Shown here piece by piece: positions 6,601-15,700 of a stretch of DNA of 33,733 nucleotides. A program made the position numbers and the translations under genes. This DNA is from Treponema sp. Lineage in GTDB: Bacteria; Spirochaetota; Spirochaetia; Treponematales; Breznakiellaceae. Every line of letters begins with the position of its first letter. Position 1 is the first letter of the stretch. Under the pieces are notes generated by a model. The model saw only the letters and a list, made by a program, of their open reading frames with translations. It was not told the DNA's origin and did not search any database. The stretch lies in the NCBI GenBank assembly GCA_031257105.1, contig JAIRPG010000045.1, forward strand, positions 1 to 33,733. Direction: 5' to 3'.

Positions 6601-9600
6601 TTACTTCCGCTTTATCCCAATGATCGTCAGATCATCGTACTGGGGATCTTCGTTAACATGAGTATAATACATATACAGGGGATTTTCCGAGTCCCTCGTT
6701 TGGGAGCAGTAGGTACGGTACTGTTGAAAATGCTCTTTGAGGAAGCCGTCCACCTTCTTATCCACCAAAACCCGTGAATCGCCGGAAAAACCCGGCGCTT
6801 TGTACACGCGGAACATCTTTTCCACCGAGACCATGGCCATAATCGCCTCCTCCACCCTGCCCTGGCAGGCGGAAAAATTAAACTGGAGGGCCCCTTCGCC
6901 TTCGGGGTTGTGGTGCTTGGAGAGATGGTAAACCTGCCGGTTCATCACCGCGTTGATGATGGCCTCTACCCGGTCGGCTCCCAGTTCTTCGTCCCCCTGG
7001 CCGGCCACGTGATTGGCGTGGGGGCTGCCCTCCGGCCCTTCGGTGCAGAGGATCTCCCGGAATTCGTCGCTGCGGAATTTCCGCTTGGCCTCTTCGATGC
7101 CGTCTGTGTAGAGGAAGAGAATATCCCCGTGATCGAGCGTCAAGGTTCGCACCGCGTAGCCGCCTTTGGATTCCACCAGGACGTTGGGAAGCACCCCGGT
7201 CGCGGGAGTCTCCGGCAGGGTCAGCGTCTGCATCTTTCCCAGAGAGGCGTCAAACCAATGGACAATATTGTCCCCGGCGTTGCAGAACCGGACGAGCCCG
7301 GTCTGGGTATCCAGCAGGGCCAGGGCGAAGGCGGCAAACCGGCCCTTGAAATTCAAGGATTCAATGAAGTCGTTGATCTGGTAAACCACTTCCTCGATAC
7401 GCATCCCCTCGGCGGTGGGCTTCCACGCCTTAAAATACCGCAGGAATATGGTAGCCACTTGGATCATGATCAGCGCCGCGGGGATCCCCTTGCCGGCCAC
7501 GTCGCATTTGATGATGGCGTAGTACCGCCCGCCGTCCAGTTCCTGATAATCAAAGTAATCCCCGGAAACTCCCTTGGCGCCTTCGTAGTACCCAAAAAAT
7601 TCGATGTCTTTGGTTTCCCGCGCGCCCGAAGTGAGCTTGTTCCCCTCTCGATCCAGTTCCAGAGGAATGAACTTCTTCTGCACCTCTTTGCCGATGGTAA
7701 GATCCGCCGCCGCCTGGGCCGCCCTAACGAGTCCTTGGGTCATTTCGTTGATGGTAGATCCCAGAACGGCCAATTCGTCCTGTGAATTCACGCGAATATC
7801 TACCCCTTCCAACTTGGCCTTATCCTCGGTATCCCTGATGAGTTCCACATGGTTTACCAGCTTTTTGATGGGTCTGATGATCATGCTGGAAAGCGCCAGC
7901 GCCCCTACCGTACCAAGGGCCAGCGCGGTAAGGGCCACGAGGAGGATAATCCTCAGGATACCCCGCTGGGCGGCGCCAATCTGCCCAAGGATAGATTCGA
8001 TGGAAACTTCCAGCCGGATAAGGCCCCTGAAATAAATATTCTCCGTTCCCTGGCGGTACATAACCGGTTTGAAGAAGATAAAGTGTTCCTCGCCGGAGCG
8101 GTATGTCAGGGAAAAAGCCGGCTCGGATCCAATCCCATGGCCCATGCCTATTTCGGCGAGCCGCTCGGTAAGCCTTGTTTCCAGCGCGCGAATGGAGGTC
8201 TGTATATCGTCAAGACGCCGGATACTGTCCTGGTCGGAGCGGAGGGCGAGAGAGAGCGCCTCCTGGGTAAGGCCGACGATACTGGAAGAAAGGTGGTCGA
8301 CCTCGACGCGGGCCTTGCCGTTGAGTTCTTCCGTGAGGGCCTCGATCCGGGACGAAAGCACATCCGTGATCCGGGAAACGCCGGGCTGGAATTCGGCGGT
8401 ATTGATCTTCTGGAGAATATCCGGATCGTTGGTGGCCCAGACAAAATCGTCGAAGACCCCGGCGCCGGCGTTGTACCCGGTAATGGTGATATACCGCGCT
8501 TCGGGGATCGCCGTACTTTGCCCGGGAAGGAAACCTAATTCCAGAACGTTCCCCGAAGGCAGGTAGGCTCTGGCGCTGGAAGCGAGGCCCTCCATCAGCA
8601 CCGAGGATCGATCCCAGAGCCCCCGGAGGAGGGTTTCTTCCTGAGTGCGGGTCATCATCACGTAGAGGGGAACCGAAACTAAGGTTACCACCATAATGAC
8701 CAGCGCGATGGTAAACGCGGCGAGCTTTACGCGCAGTCCAACGCCCTGCCGCTTTATTCCGGCAAGCCGCCGTTTCTTTTCCTGTGGCATAAGATCTCCT
8801 ATAACAAGGGCCGCCGCTTCATTCCGCAAAGCCGCCCCTTCCGCTATCACCGAGCCTATACCCCGGATAGAGACGGCCAGACCCAGAGCGGCGAACAGCA
8901 TGACGCCGATAACGATGAGGTACGCCATATCGACCGGGATACGGCGGCTCGGACGTATTGCCCACGAGGGTTCCCACGTGAGGGAATAATCGCCGAATTT
9001 GACGGTTCCGGTCTCGTCCACCACCACGAGGGGGGCGGTCAGGTAATGGCCCCGCAGGGGATGGTCAACTCCGATAACGTACACCCCTTCTTCAATATCT
9101 TCTATCCTGAGGACCTCGATTTCCCGATCGGAGAGCACCTGGTAATCCCCCCGCTCCAGGAAGTATTCACGGTCATAGGGGGCCTGCCCGTCACGGTCAA
9201 GGAATATCCGGGTAATCCGGCCCCCATCGGCAAACCCCCTGCCGATGATCCGTATCGAGAGGATACCTTGCTCATTTTGGGATGCGTCAACCGAGGTAAT
9301 GTAGGTATGGGGAACGTAGCGTCTCGTTCTAAAGAAAATATCAGACGCGGCGCCTCGGTTGCCGACCTCGTCAATGGCGGAGACGGAGAACCGCCACACG
9401 CCGTTATCCTCGTTGGTAAAGGACGCGATAGGCTCTGTCCCCATGAGGTTCGGCGCCCCCACTGGTGGGGCCCCCACGAGTGGGGCCCCCGTCGGTAGGG
9501 GGGCAAAGCGTTCCTCCACGGCGGCGCTAAAAGCCGCGTCATCCATGGCGGCAAAGGGAGTGGCCGCGCCCAGGTACTCCAGATTCCACGTATAACCGGC

Positions 9601-11208
9601 TATATCCGACGCCGGCGGAGGATTCCAACTGAGAGAAAAGGTATTGGAAGGGAGGTATCCTTCCTCGTCCAACTCCGGGGGGATGATAACCGCCGCCGGG
9701 GGCGGCGTGGTATCCCGGATGTATTCAATCCGGGATGCGGGCGACCAGTTGCCGGCCCGGTCATAGGCGCGGAGGCTGAAGTACCAGGAACCGTCTTCCA
9801 GGGCGGTTTCTTCGACAAAAGAAGCGCCCCCCAAGACATTCACCGTTTTTTCAGGCTCCGCCAAAGGATCCCGCGACCAGCGGTACGAGAACCCTTGTAT
9901 CCCCGAAGAATCGTAGGGGATGTTCCAGGTAATTCTGGCCCGGTCGCCCCGGTTTCGTCCGCCGGGGGTAAAGTTCAGCGCCATGATTCCCGGCGCCGCC
10001 GCGGTGGTATCCGGCTCCAGAATGTAGAGCCGCCGTCCGCTCCGGGCGACGCCGCCCTGCCAAAAGAGCAAGAGATCCCCGCCGCTTATCACCGGGCGGG
10101 CAAAGACCGCTTCGACGCCGGAACCGGACAGATCGCTGTTCCGCCATCCGCTCGAATCCCTTTGGGCCAGGTAGACCCGGTTTGCGCCCCGGCGGTTATC
10201 AAACCACGCCACGGTAGTTTCGTTCCGGTAAAGAAAGGCAATAGGGTTGTTACAGTACGCATCGTCGGAGTTGATCTGCTCTACCGGCCCCGAGACGGCG
10301 CCGTCCTCTCCCAGAAACGCGCCGTATATCTGGGGCGAACCGGTACTATACCGGCGTTCCCAGACTAAAAAAAGCCGCCCGTCTTGGACGGAAAGATGGG
10401 GCCGCTGGTTATCGAAGCGTCCGGGCGCCGCGGCGGTGTTCCGCCGGGGATCCTTAAAATCGGTGATAAGCCGAGGGGCGCTCCAGGTCTGCCCTCGGTC
10501 GGCGCTGAATTGTGAAAAAAGCTGGAAGGAGGGCGCCGAATCGGCGTCTCCCGTAAAGGACTGGAAAACCACGTAATCAAACGGCCCGCGCGCCGCATGG
10601 GTCGGCAAAAAATTCAGGGACAGCGTATTCCGGGTGACAAACGGTTCAAAGGAAGTCCAGGAGAAGCCGTCATCGGAGCGGGCGTAGAATATCGAAAGGG
10701 ACTGATCCTGGCCCCGGGCGATGAAGAGCAGGAACCCCCCATCCGACCGGGTGAAGATCCGGGGCGCTACTTGGGATTCGCTGCCGCCCAACAGCGTGAC
10801 GATCCGAAAGCTCTCCCCCCGGTCTTCCGAGATGAGCAGTTCCGTCCGCGTGGTGGAAGCTGCAGCGGCGATAAGAATCCGTCCGCGGCTATCCACCGCG
10901 ATACTCAGCAGAGCGGGCTCCGAACCGGCGTAGGTATAGGGGCCGGCGACCGCGGGCCGTACGCGCCAAGATTCGCCGGGCGTCTTAACCGCGAGGGAGA
11001 CCCGGATACGCCCTCCTTCGCCGCCTGGCCCCGCCGTATCGCTTTCCTGCCACGCCGTAACCGCGATGCGGTCATTGTAGGCCGATACGGGGAACCCGCC
11101 GGGCGAGGAAAAGATCCCCGGTTCTTCCCAGTAGAAATCCGAAAGCGCGCCGAGGCTTCCCAGACAGCGCAGCAGGAGCGCCGCCGCGAAAAGCGGACTT
11201 TTGATCAT
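6601..11208 (-). CDS. Membrane sensor phosphatase: sialidase-like repeats, HAMP and SpoIIE/PP2C domain
   Basis: The 1535-residue protein reads as a transmembrane signalling phosphatase. After a signal peptide (LFAAALLLRCLGSLGALS) come BNR/Asp-box-like repeats (SEDRGESFR, SADRGQTWS) in about 150-250, as in sialidase propellers. Fibronectin-III-like segments follow, at roughly 420-520 and 520-680. Membrane segments lie near 757-780, 826-850 and 1080-1105, with a second periplasmic sensor region between the last two. A HAMP domain (about 1105-1160) precedes the cytoplasmic SpoIIE/PP2C domain, whose metal-binding aspartates appear intact in SGDYFD, DVAGKG and LYTDGIEEA. SpoIIE-type phosphatases dephosphorylate serine or threonine, usually on anti-anti-sigma proteins, but none is encoded here. 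The start overlaps the upstream gene's stop in ATGA. A proline-rich 15-bp tandem repeat lies in the periplasmic part. Confidence 0.85.
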   Translation of the reverse strand: MIKSPLFAAALLLRCLGSLGALSDFYWEEPGIFSSPGGFPVSAYNDRIAVTAWQESDTAGPGGEGGRIRVSLAVKTPGESWRVRPAVAGPYTYAGSEPALLSIAVDSRGRILIAAAASTTRTELLISEDRGESFRIVTLLGGSESQVAPRIFTRSDGGFLLFIARGQDQSLSIFYARSDDGFSWTSFEPFVTRNTLSLNFLPTHAARGPFDYVVFQSFTGDADSAPSFQLFSQFSADRGQTWSAPRLITDFKDPRRNTAAAPGRFDNQRPHLSVQDGRLFLVWERRYSTGSPQIYGAFLGEDGAVSGPVEQINSDDAYCNNPIAFLYRNETTVAWFDNRRGANRVYLAQRDSSGWRNSDLSGSGVEAVFARPVISGGDLLLFWQGGVARSGRRLYILEPDTTAAAPGIMALNFTPGGRNRGDRARITWNIPYDSSGIQGFSYRWSRDPLAEPEKTVNVLGGASFVEETALEDGSWYFSLRAYDRAGNWSPASRIEYIRDTTPPPAAVIIPPELDEEGYLPSNTFSLSWNPPPASDIAGYTWNLEYLGAATPFAAMDDAAFSAAVEERFAPLPTGAPLVGAPPVGAPNLMGTEPIASFTNEDNGVWRFSVSAIDEVGNRGAASDIFFRTRRYVPHTYITSVDASQNEQGILSIRIIGRGFADGGRITRIFLDRDGQAPYDREYFLERGDYQVLSDREIEVLRIEDIEEGVYVIGVDHPLRGHYLTAPLVVVDETGTVKFGDYSLTWEPSWAIRPSRRIPVDMAYLIVIGVMLFAALGLAVSIRGIGSVIAEGAALRNEAAALVIGDLMPQEKKRRLAGIKRQGVGLRVKLAAFTIALVIMVVTLVSVPLYVMMTRTQEETLLRGLWDRSSVLMEGLASSARAYLPSGNVLELGFLPGQSTAIPEARYITITGYNAGAGVFDDFVWATNDPDILQKINTAEFQPGVSRITDVLSSRIEALTEELNGKARVEVDHLSSSIVGLTQEALSLALRSDQDSIRRLDDIQTSIRALETRLTERLAEIGMGHGIGSEPAFSLTYRSGEEHFIFFKPVMYRQGTENIYFRGLIRLEVSIESILGQIGAAQRGILRIILLVALTALALGTVGALALSSMIIRPIKKLVNHVELIRDTEDKAKLEGVDIRVNSQDELAVLGSTINEMTQGLVRAAQAAADLTIGKEVQKKFIPLELDREGNKLTSGARETKDIEFFGYYEGAKGVSGDYFDYQELDGGRYYAIIKCDVAGKGIPAALIMIQVATIFLRYFKAWKPTAEGMRIEEVVYQINDFIESLNFKGRFAAFALALLDTQTGLVRFCNAGDNIVHWFDASLGKMQTLTLPETPATGVLPNVLVESKGGYAVRTLTLDHGDILFLYTDGIEEAKRKFRSDEFREILCTEGPEGSPHANHVAGQGDEELGADRVEAIINAVMNRQVYHLSKHHNPEGEGALQFNFSACQGRVEEAIMAMVSVEKMFRVYKAPGFSGDSRVLVDKKVDGFLKEHFQQYRTYCSQTRDSENPLYMYYTHVNEDPQYDDLTIIGIKRK
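9452..9496. repeat. 15-bp GC-rich tandem repeat inside the sensor phosphatase gene
   Basis: Three 15-bp units (GGCGCCCCCACTGGT, GGGGCCCCCACGAGT, GGGGCCCCCGTCGGT) run head to tail. On the coding strand they encode PTGAP-LVGAP-PVGAP in a linker between fibronectin-like segments of the periplasmic region. Each unit contains a GGGGCCCCC core, so the block can also form local hairpins. The copy number is in frame (5 residues per unit). Confidence 0.8.
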
Positions 11209-14200
11209 AGAACGGACTCGATCCGCCGCTGAAGTTCCGCGAGGCGCGTTGAATTCTGGTTTTGCGGATCCTGCAAAAGCTGCTGGACTATGGCCAGCGC
11301 CACCACCGTATTGCCCTGCTGGAGTTCCTGGACGGCCCGCTGGTACTGTCGTTCCGCCGCATTGCTGAGGAGCGCCACGCCGGAGCCCCCTAAGAGGGTC
11401 TGAACCCGGTCTTTTTCGGCCATTGCCTGGCTGTTATTGGGGTCGAGCGCCAGGGCTTGATTTAATTGCTCCAGGGCGATGGGGAATTCGGCCCGCACAT
11501 TCCGGTTGATGGTGGCGCGGGCTTGGGCGGTCAGCTCGTTAGAACGGGCCAGAGACGCGGGATCCGGCGGGGGCAGCCGGTAGCCCATATCGAGTTCCGC
11601 CTGGTACAGGGCGGCGCTGATCCCCGGATAGCGGGGGTTGATCTCCGCGAGGTTCTGTAAATCCGCGAAAGCCTCAACCGACCTCCGCTTAGCGCCGGCC
11701 ACCGCCTCGTTAAAACGGCGCTGGAACGCCTCATTGAAAATGGCCGGATCCGTCACCTGTTCTATCCGCATTTCCAGCAGGCTCGCATCCTGGTTCAAGG
11801 GGAACATCAGCCTGACTTCCCGGGTCTTTTGCCGGGCCTCGGTGAATTTTGCGAGTCCTTCCCCGCGCCGCCCGGCGTCAAGCAGATTGACCCCTTCGCC
11901 GTAGATCCGCCGGGCGTCGCTGAGCAGTTGGCTCATCTCGGGGTAGAGGGGGGCGGTAATCGGGATGCTCCTGCCGGATTGGAGGGACACGGCTCCCCGG
12001 ATAACGGTTAGCCAGTACGTAATCTCCGGATCGTCTTCCACGTTGGTGATCCGCCAGCGGGCCTGCGCCCGGACGAGCGTATCCTGCGCGCTTTCAAAGT
12101 TGCCGGCAAAGTAGGTATTCCGGGCGTTGTTGACCAGCGTCCGGACTTCCCGGACGATAGATTCATTCTCCGCCCGGGCTATCTCCGCTCCCAGGCCGGC
12201 AAGCCGGGTATCCCTATCGTCCCGCAGGGACGCGGATTCTTGGATCGCCAGGGACTCATCGTACCGCGCCCCGGCGCGGATCAGCCGTTCCCGGGCGGTC
12301 TCGAAGCTGTTCCTGGCGAGGGCGTCGCGGGCTTCCTGGTAAGCGCGGTCTCCTTCGGCGCGTAACGCCGCCGCGCGGGTTATCAGCGTATGGGCGGCGG
12401 CGGCCAGGGCCGCCCCGCGGTTCCGGTAGTCTTTAAGCCGCTCCGCCAGGGAAACCGTCAAAAGCCGCATATCGTTAATGGTTTCGTATTCGCCGATCCG
12501 GGGAGGCTCGCCCTCGAAACGGGCCAGCAATTCCTCTCCAAGCGCCGTATCTTCGGTTAAACGCCAATCCAAACGCTCCAGAACGGCGAGCCCTTCGGCG
12601 GGATACCGGACCGTATAGCTCTCCCCAAGGGAGCCCTCTCCAGCAAGGGGTTGAACGGTTCCTTCGATAAGGCGGACGGCCTCGTTTAACTCCGATTCCC
12701 GCGTGGCAAGGTGTTTTTCAAACTCCCCCGACTCTATGGCGTACGCTCCCGCGGCGAAATTCCGCTCTTCCGTGAGGACAGCCGATTCCAAGGCTTCTAC
12801 CGCCCGCCGGACGTCCTCCATAAAGGAAATTCCCCCGGAAACTTCCCCGGCAAGGGGAGAAGATGCCGCAAGGCGTTCTTCCTCTTTACTGATTTCTTCC
12901 CGCAGGGAGCGGGCTTCTTCCTCCAGCGCGTAATACGATGCTCCGGCGCGGCGCTGCTGCTCAGAGCCCAACTCGGCGCTCAGATTGCCAAGCCGCCACG
13001 CTTCCACCGCCGCGCTCGAATCGTGATCGAGGGCGTGGTACCGCGCTCCAAGCGCCCCCGCCGCTTTAAGACCGGTGATGGCGGCGGAGAGGGATTCCCG
13101 CCGCAGTTCCTCCTCTACCCGCGCTTCCGGCACGGTAATATCGAAGAGCCGGACTCCCTGTCCCTCGGCTTCGATAACGCGGCTCCACTGTTCGGCGGGC
13201 CGCCGGGATAACTCCGTATACCGCAGCGCCTGATCATAGCCGCTTATCGCATCCTGGAACCGCTCTTCCCGCGCCTGAGCCTGCGCGCCTGAGTAATACC
13301 GTTCCGCCAGGGCCAGCAGCGCGTCCTCGATCCGGGTAACCTCCCGTTCCCAATACGCGGTGACCACCCCGAGCATCCCCTCTTGGGCGTCCTGTCCGGC
13401 GGGGCTGGAGACAAGCCTGCCGACGAAGGTAAAGAACAGGCGATCCTTTTGGCTTTCGTCGGTTTCCTGATTCCGCGCCGCCTGCTGGTTGAAATAGTCT
13501 CCAACGTTTAACAACGCTTCGTGAATGGCGATAATTTCCTCCAGCCTCGATTCAACAGAGGTATAGAGCGCGGCGGGACGGTTCGGGTCGGGAAGGTCGG
13601 CCTGGGCGCTTTGCTCCTCCAAAGCGGTAATGGCAGGATCAACCGCCGCCGTCAGATCCGCCATACTCCGTACGCCGCCTTCCAGCGTGGCAATCCCGTT
13701 CCGGGTGATGGTTTCCACCGAATCGCCATATCCGCCTTGGAAGAACTCCTCCTGGTAGATGTCCAGCCCGCCTGCGTATTCCTCTAAAGCGCCGGTATAG
13801 TCCCCTTGCTCGATACGGGTTCTGCCTTCCGCCAGGATCCGTTCCAGCCGCTTTCGGTTCACGGTCAATTGGGCGAGATCCAAAGTCCGGCCAAGGAATC
13901 CCCGTACCGCCGAATTCCGGGAGGAATCCAGGGCGTCTATCTGCTTGCTGATGGCGAGGATGAGTTCGGTGTTCTCCGGATCCCGCTCCAGGGTGTCCAG
14001 CAGCTCATCCGCCAGGCGATGGTAGTCATCCCGAAGGCGGAAGATAGCCCTTACCCGTTTCTGGGCGGCGTCGAATCGCTCGGCGTCCTCTTCGACCGCT
14101 TCCACCAGGGCGCTGATAGCCGCGTCGTACCGCTTCTCCTTAATGTAATTATCCGCCCGGGAGATAGCGGATTCTTTTTTCCCGCCGGAGTAAGCGAAGG

Positions 14201-14273
14201 GCGCGATGACAACCAGGAACCATAGCGCGTACCATTGGAAATGCCATCTGAACCGGCGGTTCATACCGCTCAT
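11205..14273 (-). CDS. Large exported repeat protein with TPR-like and coiled-coil segments
   Basis: This 1022-residue protein of unknown function has an N-terminal hydrophobic segment (WYALWFLVVIAPFAYSG) acting as a signal peptide or membrane anchor. No lipobox cysteine is present. TPR-like helical pairs are visible at about 35-75 (ADNYIKEKRYDAAISALVEAV) and 930-970 (ALEQLNQALALDPNNSQAMAEK). Long Ala/Glu/Arg-rich helical stretches lie between them. The start may be 14273 or 14264; AAAGGAAGGA immediately upstream serves either. Four-base overlap (ATGA) with the sensor-phosphatase gene implies coupled translation, so the two products probably act together in the periplasm. I recall that Treponema pallidum has a similar pair near its UPF0164 gene TP0856, but cannot verify that here. 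Confidence 0.8.
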   Translation of the reverse strand: MSGMNRRFRWHFQWYALWFLVVIAPFAYSGGKKESAISRADNYIKEKRYDAAISALVEAVEEDAERFDAAQKRVRAIFRLRDDYHRLADELLDTLERDPENTELILAISKQIDALDSSRNSAVRGFLGRTLDLAQLTVNRKRLERILAEGRTRIEQGDYTGALEEYAGGLDIYQEEFFQGGYGDSVETITRNGIATLEGGVRSMADLTAAVDPAITALEEQSAQADLPDPNRPAALYTSVESRLEEIIAIHEALLNVGDYFNQQAARNQETDESQKDRLFFTFVGRLVSSPAGQDAQEGMLGVVTAYWEREVTRIEDALLALAERYYSGAQAQAREERFQDAISGYDQALRYTELSRRPAEQWSRVIEAEGQGVRLFDITVPEARVEEELRRESLSAAITGLKAAGALGARYHALDHDSSAAVEAWRLGNLSAELGSEQQRRAGASYYALEEEARSLREEISKEEERLAASSPLAGEVSGGISFMEDVRRAVEALESAVLTEERNFAAGAYAIESGEFEKHLATRESELNEAVRLIEGTVQPLAGEGSLGESYTVRYPAEGLAVLERLDWRLTEDTALGEELLARFEGEPPRIGEYETINDMRLLTVSLAERLKDYRNRGAALAAAAHTLITRAAALRAEGDRAYQEARDALARNSFETARERLIRAGARYDESLAIQESASLRDDRDTRLAGLGAEIARAENESIVREVRTLVNNARNTYFAGNFESAQDTLVRAQARWRITNVEDDPEITYWLTVIRGAVSLQSGRSIPITAPLYPEMSQLLSDARRIYGEGVNLLDAGRRGEGLAKFTEARQKTREVRLMFPLNQDASLLEMRIEQVTDPAIFNEAFQRRFNEAVAGAKRRSVEAFADLQNLAEINPRYPGISAALYQAELDMGYRLPPPDPASLARSNELTAQARATINRNVRAEFPIALEQLNQALALDPNNSQAMAEKDRVQTLLGGSGVALLSNAAERQYQRAVQELQQGNTVVALAIVQQLLQDPQNQNSTRLAELQRRIESVL

Positions 14274-14292
14274 TCCTTCCTTTAAACACGAA

Positions 14293-14312
14293 AATAAAGT
14301 ATACTCTTTATT
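14293..14312. promoter_or_regulatory. Inverted repeat in a divergent promoter region (possible operator)
   Basis: AATAAAG (14293-14299) and CTTTATT (14306-14312) are perfect complements around a 6-nt loop. They lie in the 80-bp region between the divergent genes at 14273 (-) and 14354 (+). The palindrome overlaps the candidate minus-strand -10 boxes. A direct repeat, TATTATAGA, also occurs at 14309-14317 and 14332-14340. Confidence 0.45.
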
Positions 14313-14315
14313 ATA
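14298..14315 (-). promoter_or_regulatory. Candidate -10 boxes for the 14273-4533 operon
   Basis: Reading the minus strand, a perfect TATAAT (14315-14310) and a TATACT (14303-14298) lie upstream of the ATG. The second would start transcription near 14291, giving a leader of about 18 nt that contains AAAGGAAGGA. No convincing -35 accompanies either box. Unlike the leaderless units in this window, this operon seems to have a short leader with a Shine-Dalgarno site. Confidence 0.45.
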
Positions 14316-14317
14316 GA

Positions 14318-14347
14318 TTAAAACTGTTTTCTATTATAGAGTAGAAT
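14318..14347 (+). promoter_or_regulatory. Candidate UPF0164 gene promoter (leaderless)
   Basis: TTAAAA (14318-14323) and TAGAAT (14342-14347) are separated by 18 nt. The -10 ends 6 nt before the ATG at 14354, matching the metG and aspS arrangement. No usable Shine-Dalgarno site precedes the ATG. Confidence 0.45.
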
Positions 14348-14353
14348 ATACGA

Positions 14354-15664
14354 ATGAACCGATCCGGTTTTCTGGGACTCTGCGGCTGCGCGCTCTTGGC
14401 CGCCGCGCTTCCGGCTCTTGATTTTAACGAGGATGACTACGGCTCTCTCTCCGATTTCTTGGACGAGATCTACGGAGTTGATGAAAATGCGGGATTAACC
14501 GCCTTTCCGGTCCTCAATATCCCCATGGGGGGGCGTTCCGAGGGAATGGCCGGCGCTTTTTCTGCGGTTGCCGATGACGCTTCTTTCCTCGAATGGAATC
14601 CCGCAGGGTCTTCTCTGCTTTCCGTTACCGAGCTTGCCTTTTTTCACAACAACTGGATAAGCGATACCAAAGTAGAAGGCCTGGTTTTCGCTTCCCGGTA
14701 TAAAAACGTGGGCTTTGCCGGAGGGGGTAAATGGCTCTATACCCCCTTTACCGAATATAACATCTACGGCGAGCGAGTCGCCAAAGGCTACTACTCCGAA
14801 GCTGTGGCGGTACTCAACGCCTCGTACAACTTCTTTTCGGGCTATTATTTTTCGGGCCTTTCCGTCGGGGTGAACCTTAAGGGGGCTTTTCGCTTTACGC
14901 CTGATTTTACAAACGACTCCGAAGAGGTTTCCGCCGGAAGTTCCGCCGGAAGCTCCGCCGGAGCTTCCGCCGGGTCGGGAAAGGAGCAGTCCGCGGCGAT
15001 GGCTATGGCGGATCTGGGGCTCCTTACCCGCTTCGATTTTCTCAAATTCTACTACGCCCGGGAACGGAACGTCTCCGCCGCCCTCGTTGTCCGCAATCTA
15101 GGCCCCCCCGCCCTGGACGATCCCCTTCCTACGGCGGCGGCGGCGGCCCTCTCCTATCGGCCCTTGCGGCCTATTCTCCTCTCCTTTGAGTTCTGCCTGC
15201 CCGTAAACCTCGCCGATCCGGCGGCGTCCGAAGCGCCCTACTGGGCTGCGGGTCTCTCCGTCACGGTGGCGCGGTTTCTCTCCATGCGGGCGGGCCTTAT
15301 GGCAAAAACCGGTAACGCGCGAATCGCCGTGGGAAGCGCCGTAACCTTGGACCGAATCGCCCTGGAGGTCAACTACACGCTCGATCTCCTCACCCAATTC
15401 ACCCCCCTTAATCGGATAAGCCTGGGGGTACGCTTCAACCTTGGGGATCAGGGGAGAAAGGCGTTGGCCGACGAGGTGGAACGGCTCTACCTGCGCGGCC
15501 TCGACGCCTATTCCAATGATCAGGATGATGAAGCCCAGACGTACTGGGAAGAAGCGGCGCGTCTGGATCCTTCGTTTGAGCCGGCCTTTGAGGGGCTTGC
15601 CCTGCTGCGCCATATCCATGAGGTAGAAAACCGGATCAACGCCTTGAACAGCTTAGACTTCTAA
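14354..15664 (+). CDS. UPF0164/FadL-type outer-membrane protein with C-terminal TPR
   Basis: This 436-residue exported protein has a signal peptide (GLCGCALLAAALPALDF, cleavage near 20). It then has the PorV/UPF0164-like start VLNIPMGGRSEGMAGAFSAVADDASFLEWNPAGSS, known from spirochaetal FadL-type barrels. Alternating aromatic beta-strand stretches follow to about residue 370. The last 65 residues form a TPR-like helical pair (GLDAYSNDQDDEAQTYWEEAARLDPSFEPAFEG). A Ser-Ala-Gly tandem repeat at about 193-208 falls in a predicted loop and interrupts the barrel pattern. FadL-type proteins carry hydrophobic molecules across the outer membrane, but the substrate here is unknown. It is divergent from the exported repeat protein and sensor phosphatase and separated from aspS by 36 bp. 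Confidence 0.85.
   Translation: MNRSGFLGLCGCALLAAALPALDFNEDDYGSLSDFLDEIYGVDENAGLTAFPVLNIPMGGRSEGMAGAFSAVADDASFLEWNPAGSSLLSVTELAFFHNNWISDTKVEGLVFASRYKNVGFAGGGKWLYTPFTEYNIYGERVAKGYYSEAVAVLNASYNFFSGYYFSGLSVGVNLKGAFRFTPDFTNDSEEVSAGSSAGSSAGASAGSGKEQSAAMAMADLGLLTRFDFLKFYYARERNVSAALVVRNLGPPALDDPLPTAAAAALSYRPLRPILLSFEFCLPVNLADPAASEAPYWAAGLSVTVARFLSMRAGLMAKTGNARIAVGSAVTLDRIALEVNYTLDLLTQFTPLNRISLGVRFNLGDQGRKALADEVERLYLRGLDAYSNDQDDEAQTYWEEAARLDPSFEPAFEGLALLRHIHEVENRINALNSLDF
14930..14977. repeat. 12-bp tandem repeat (TCCGCCGGAAGT) in the UPF0164 gene
   Basis: Four consecutive 12-bp units, TCCGCCGGAAGT, TCCGCCGGAAGC, TCCGCCGGAGCT and TCCGCCGGGTCG, encode SAGS-SAGS-SAGA-SAGS in a probable surface or periplasmic loop. 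The CCGCCGG core is shared with the 12-bp repeats at 28860 and 33580. Confidence 0.85.
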
Positions 15665-15665
15665 C

Positions 15666-15694
15666 TTGCCACAAGCCTTTCTCCCGCCTATAGT
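15666..15694 (+). promoter_or_regulatory. aspS promoter, predicted to give a leaderless transcript
   Basis: TTGCCA (15666-15671) and TATAGT (15689-15694) are separated by exactly 17 nt, each 5/6 to consensus. The -10 ends 6 nt before the ATG at 15701, so the predicted transcription start coincides with the start codon. There is no Shine-Dalgarno site. This is the clearest promoter in the window. Confidence 0.7.
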
Positions 15695-15700
15695 CTATTC

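Noticed and set aside
6910-7785. 291-residue plus-strand ORF antisense to the phosphatase domain
   Set aside because: The opposite frame encodes clear SpoIIE/PP2C motifs. This one has none and lacks an own start signal.
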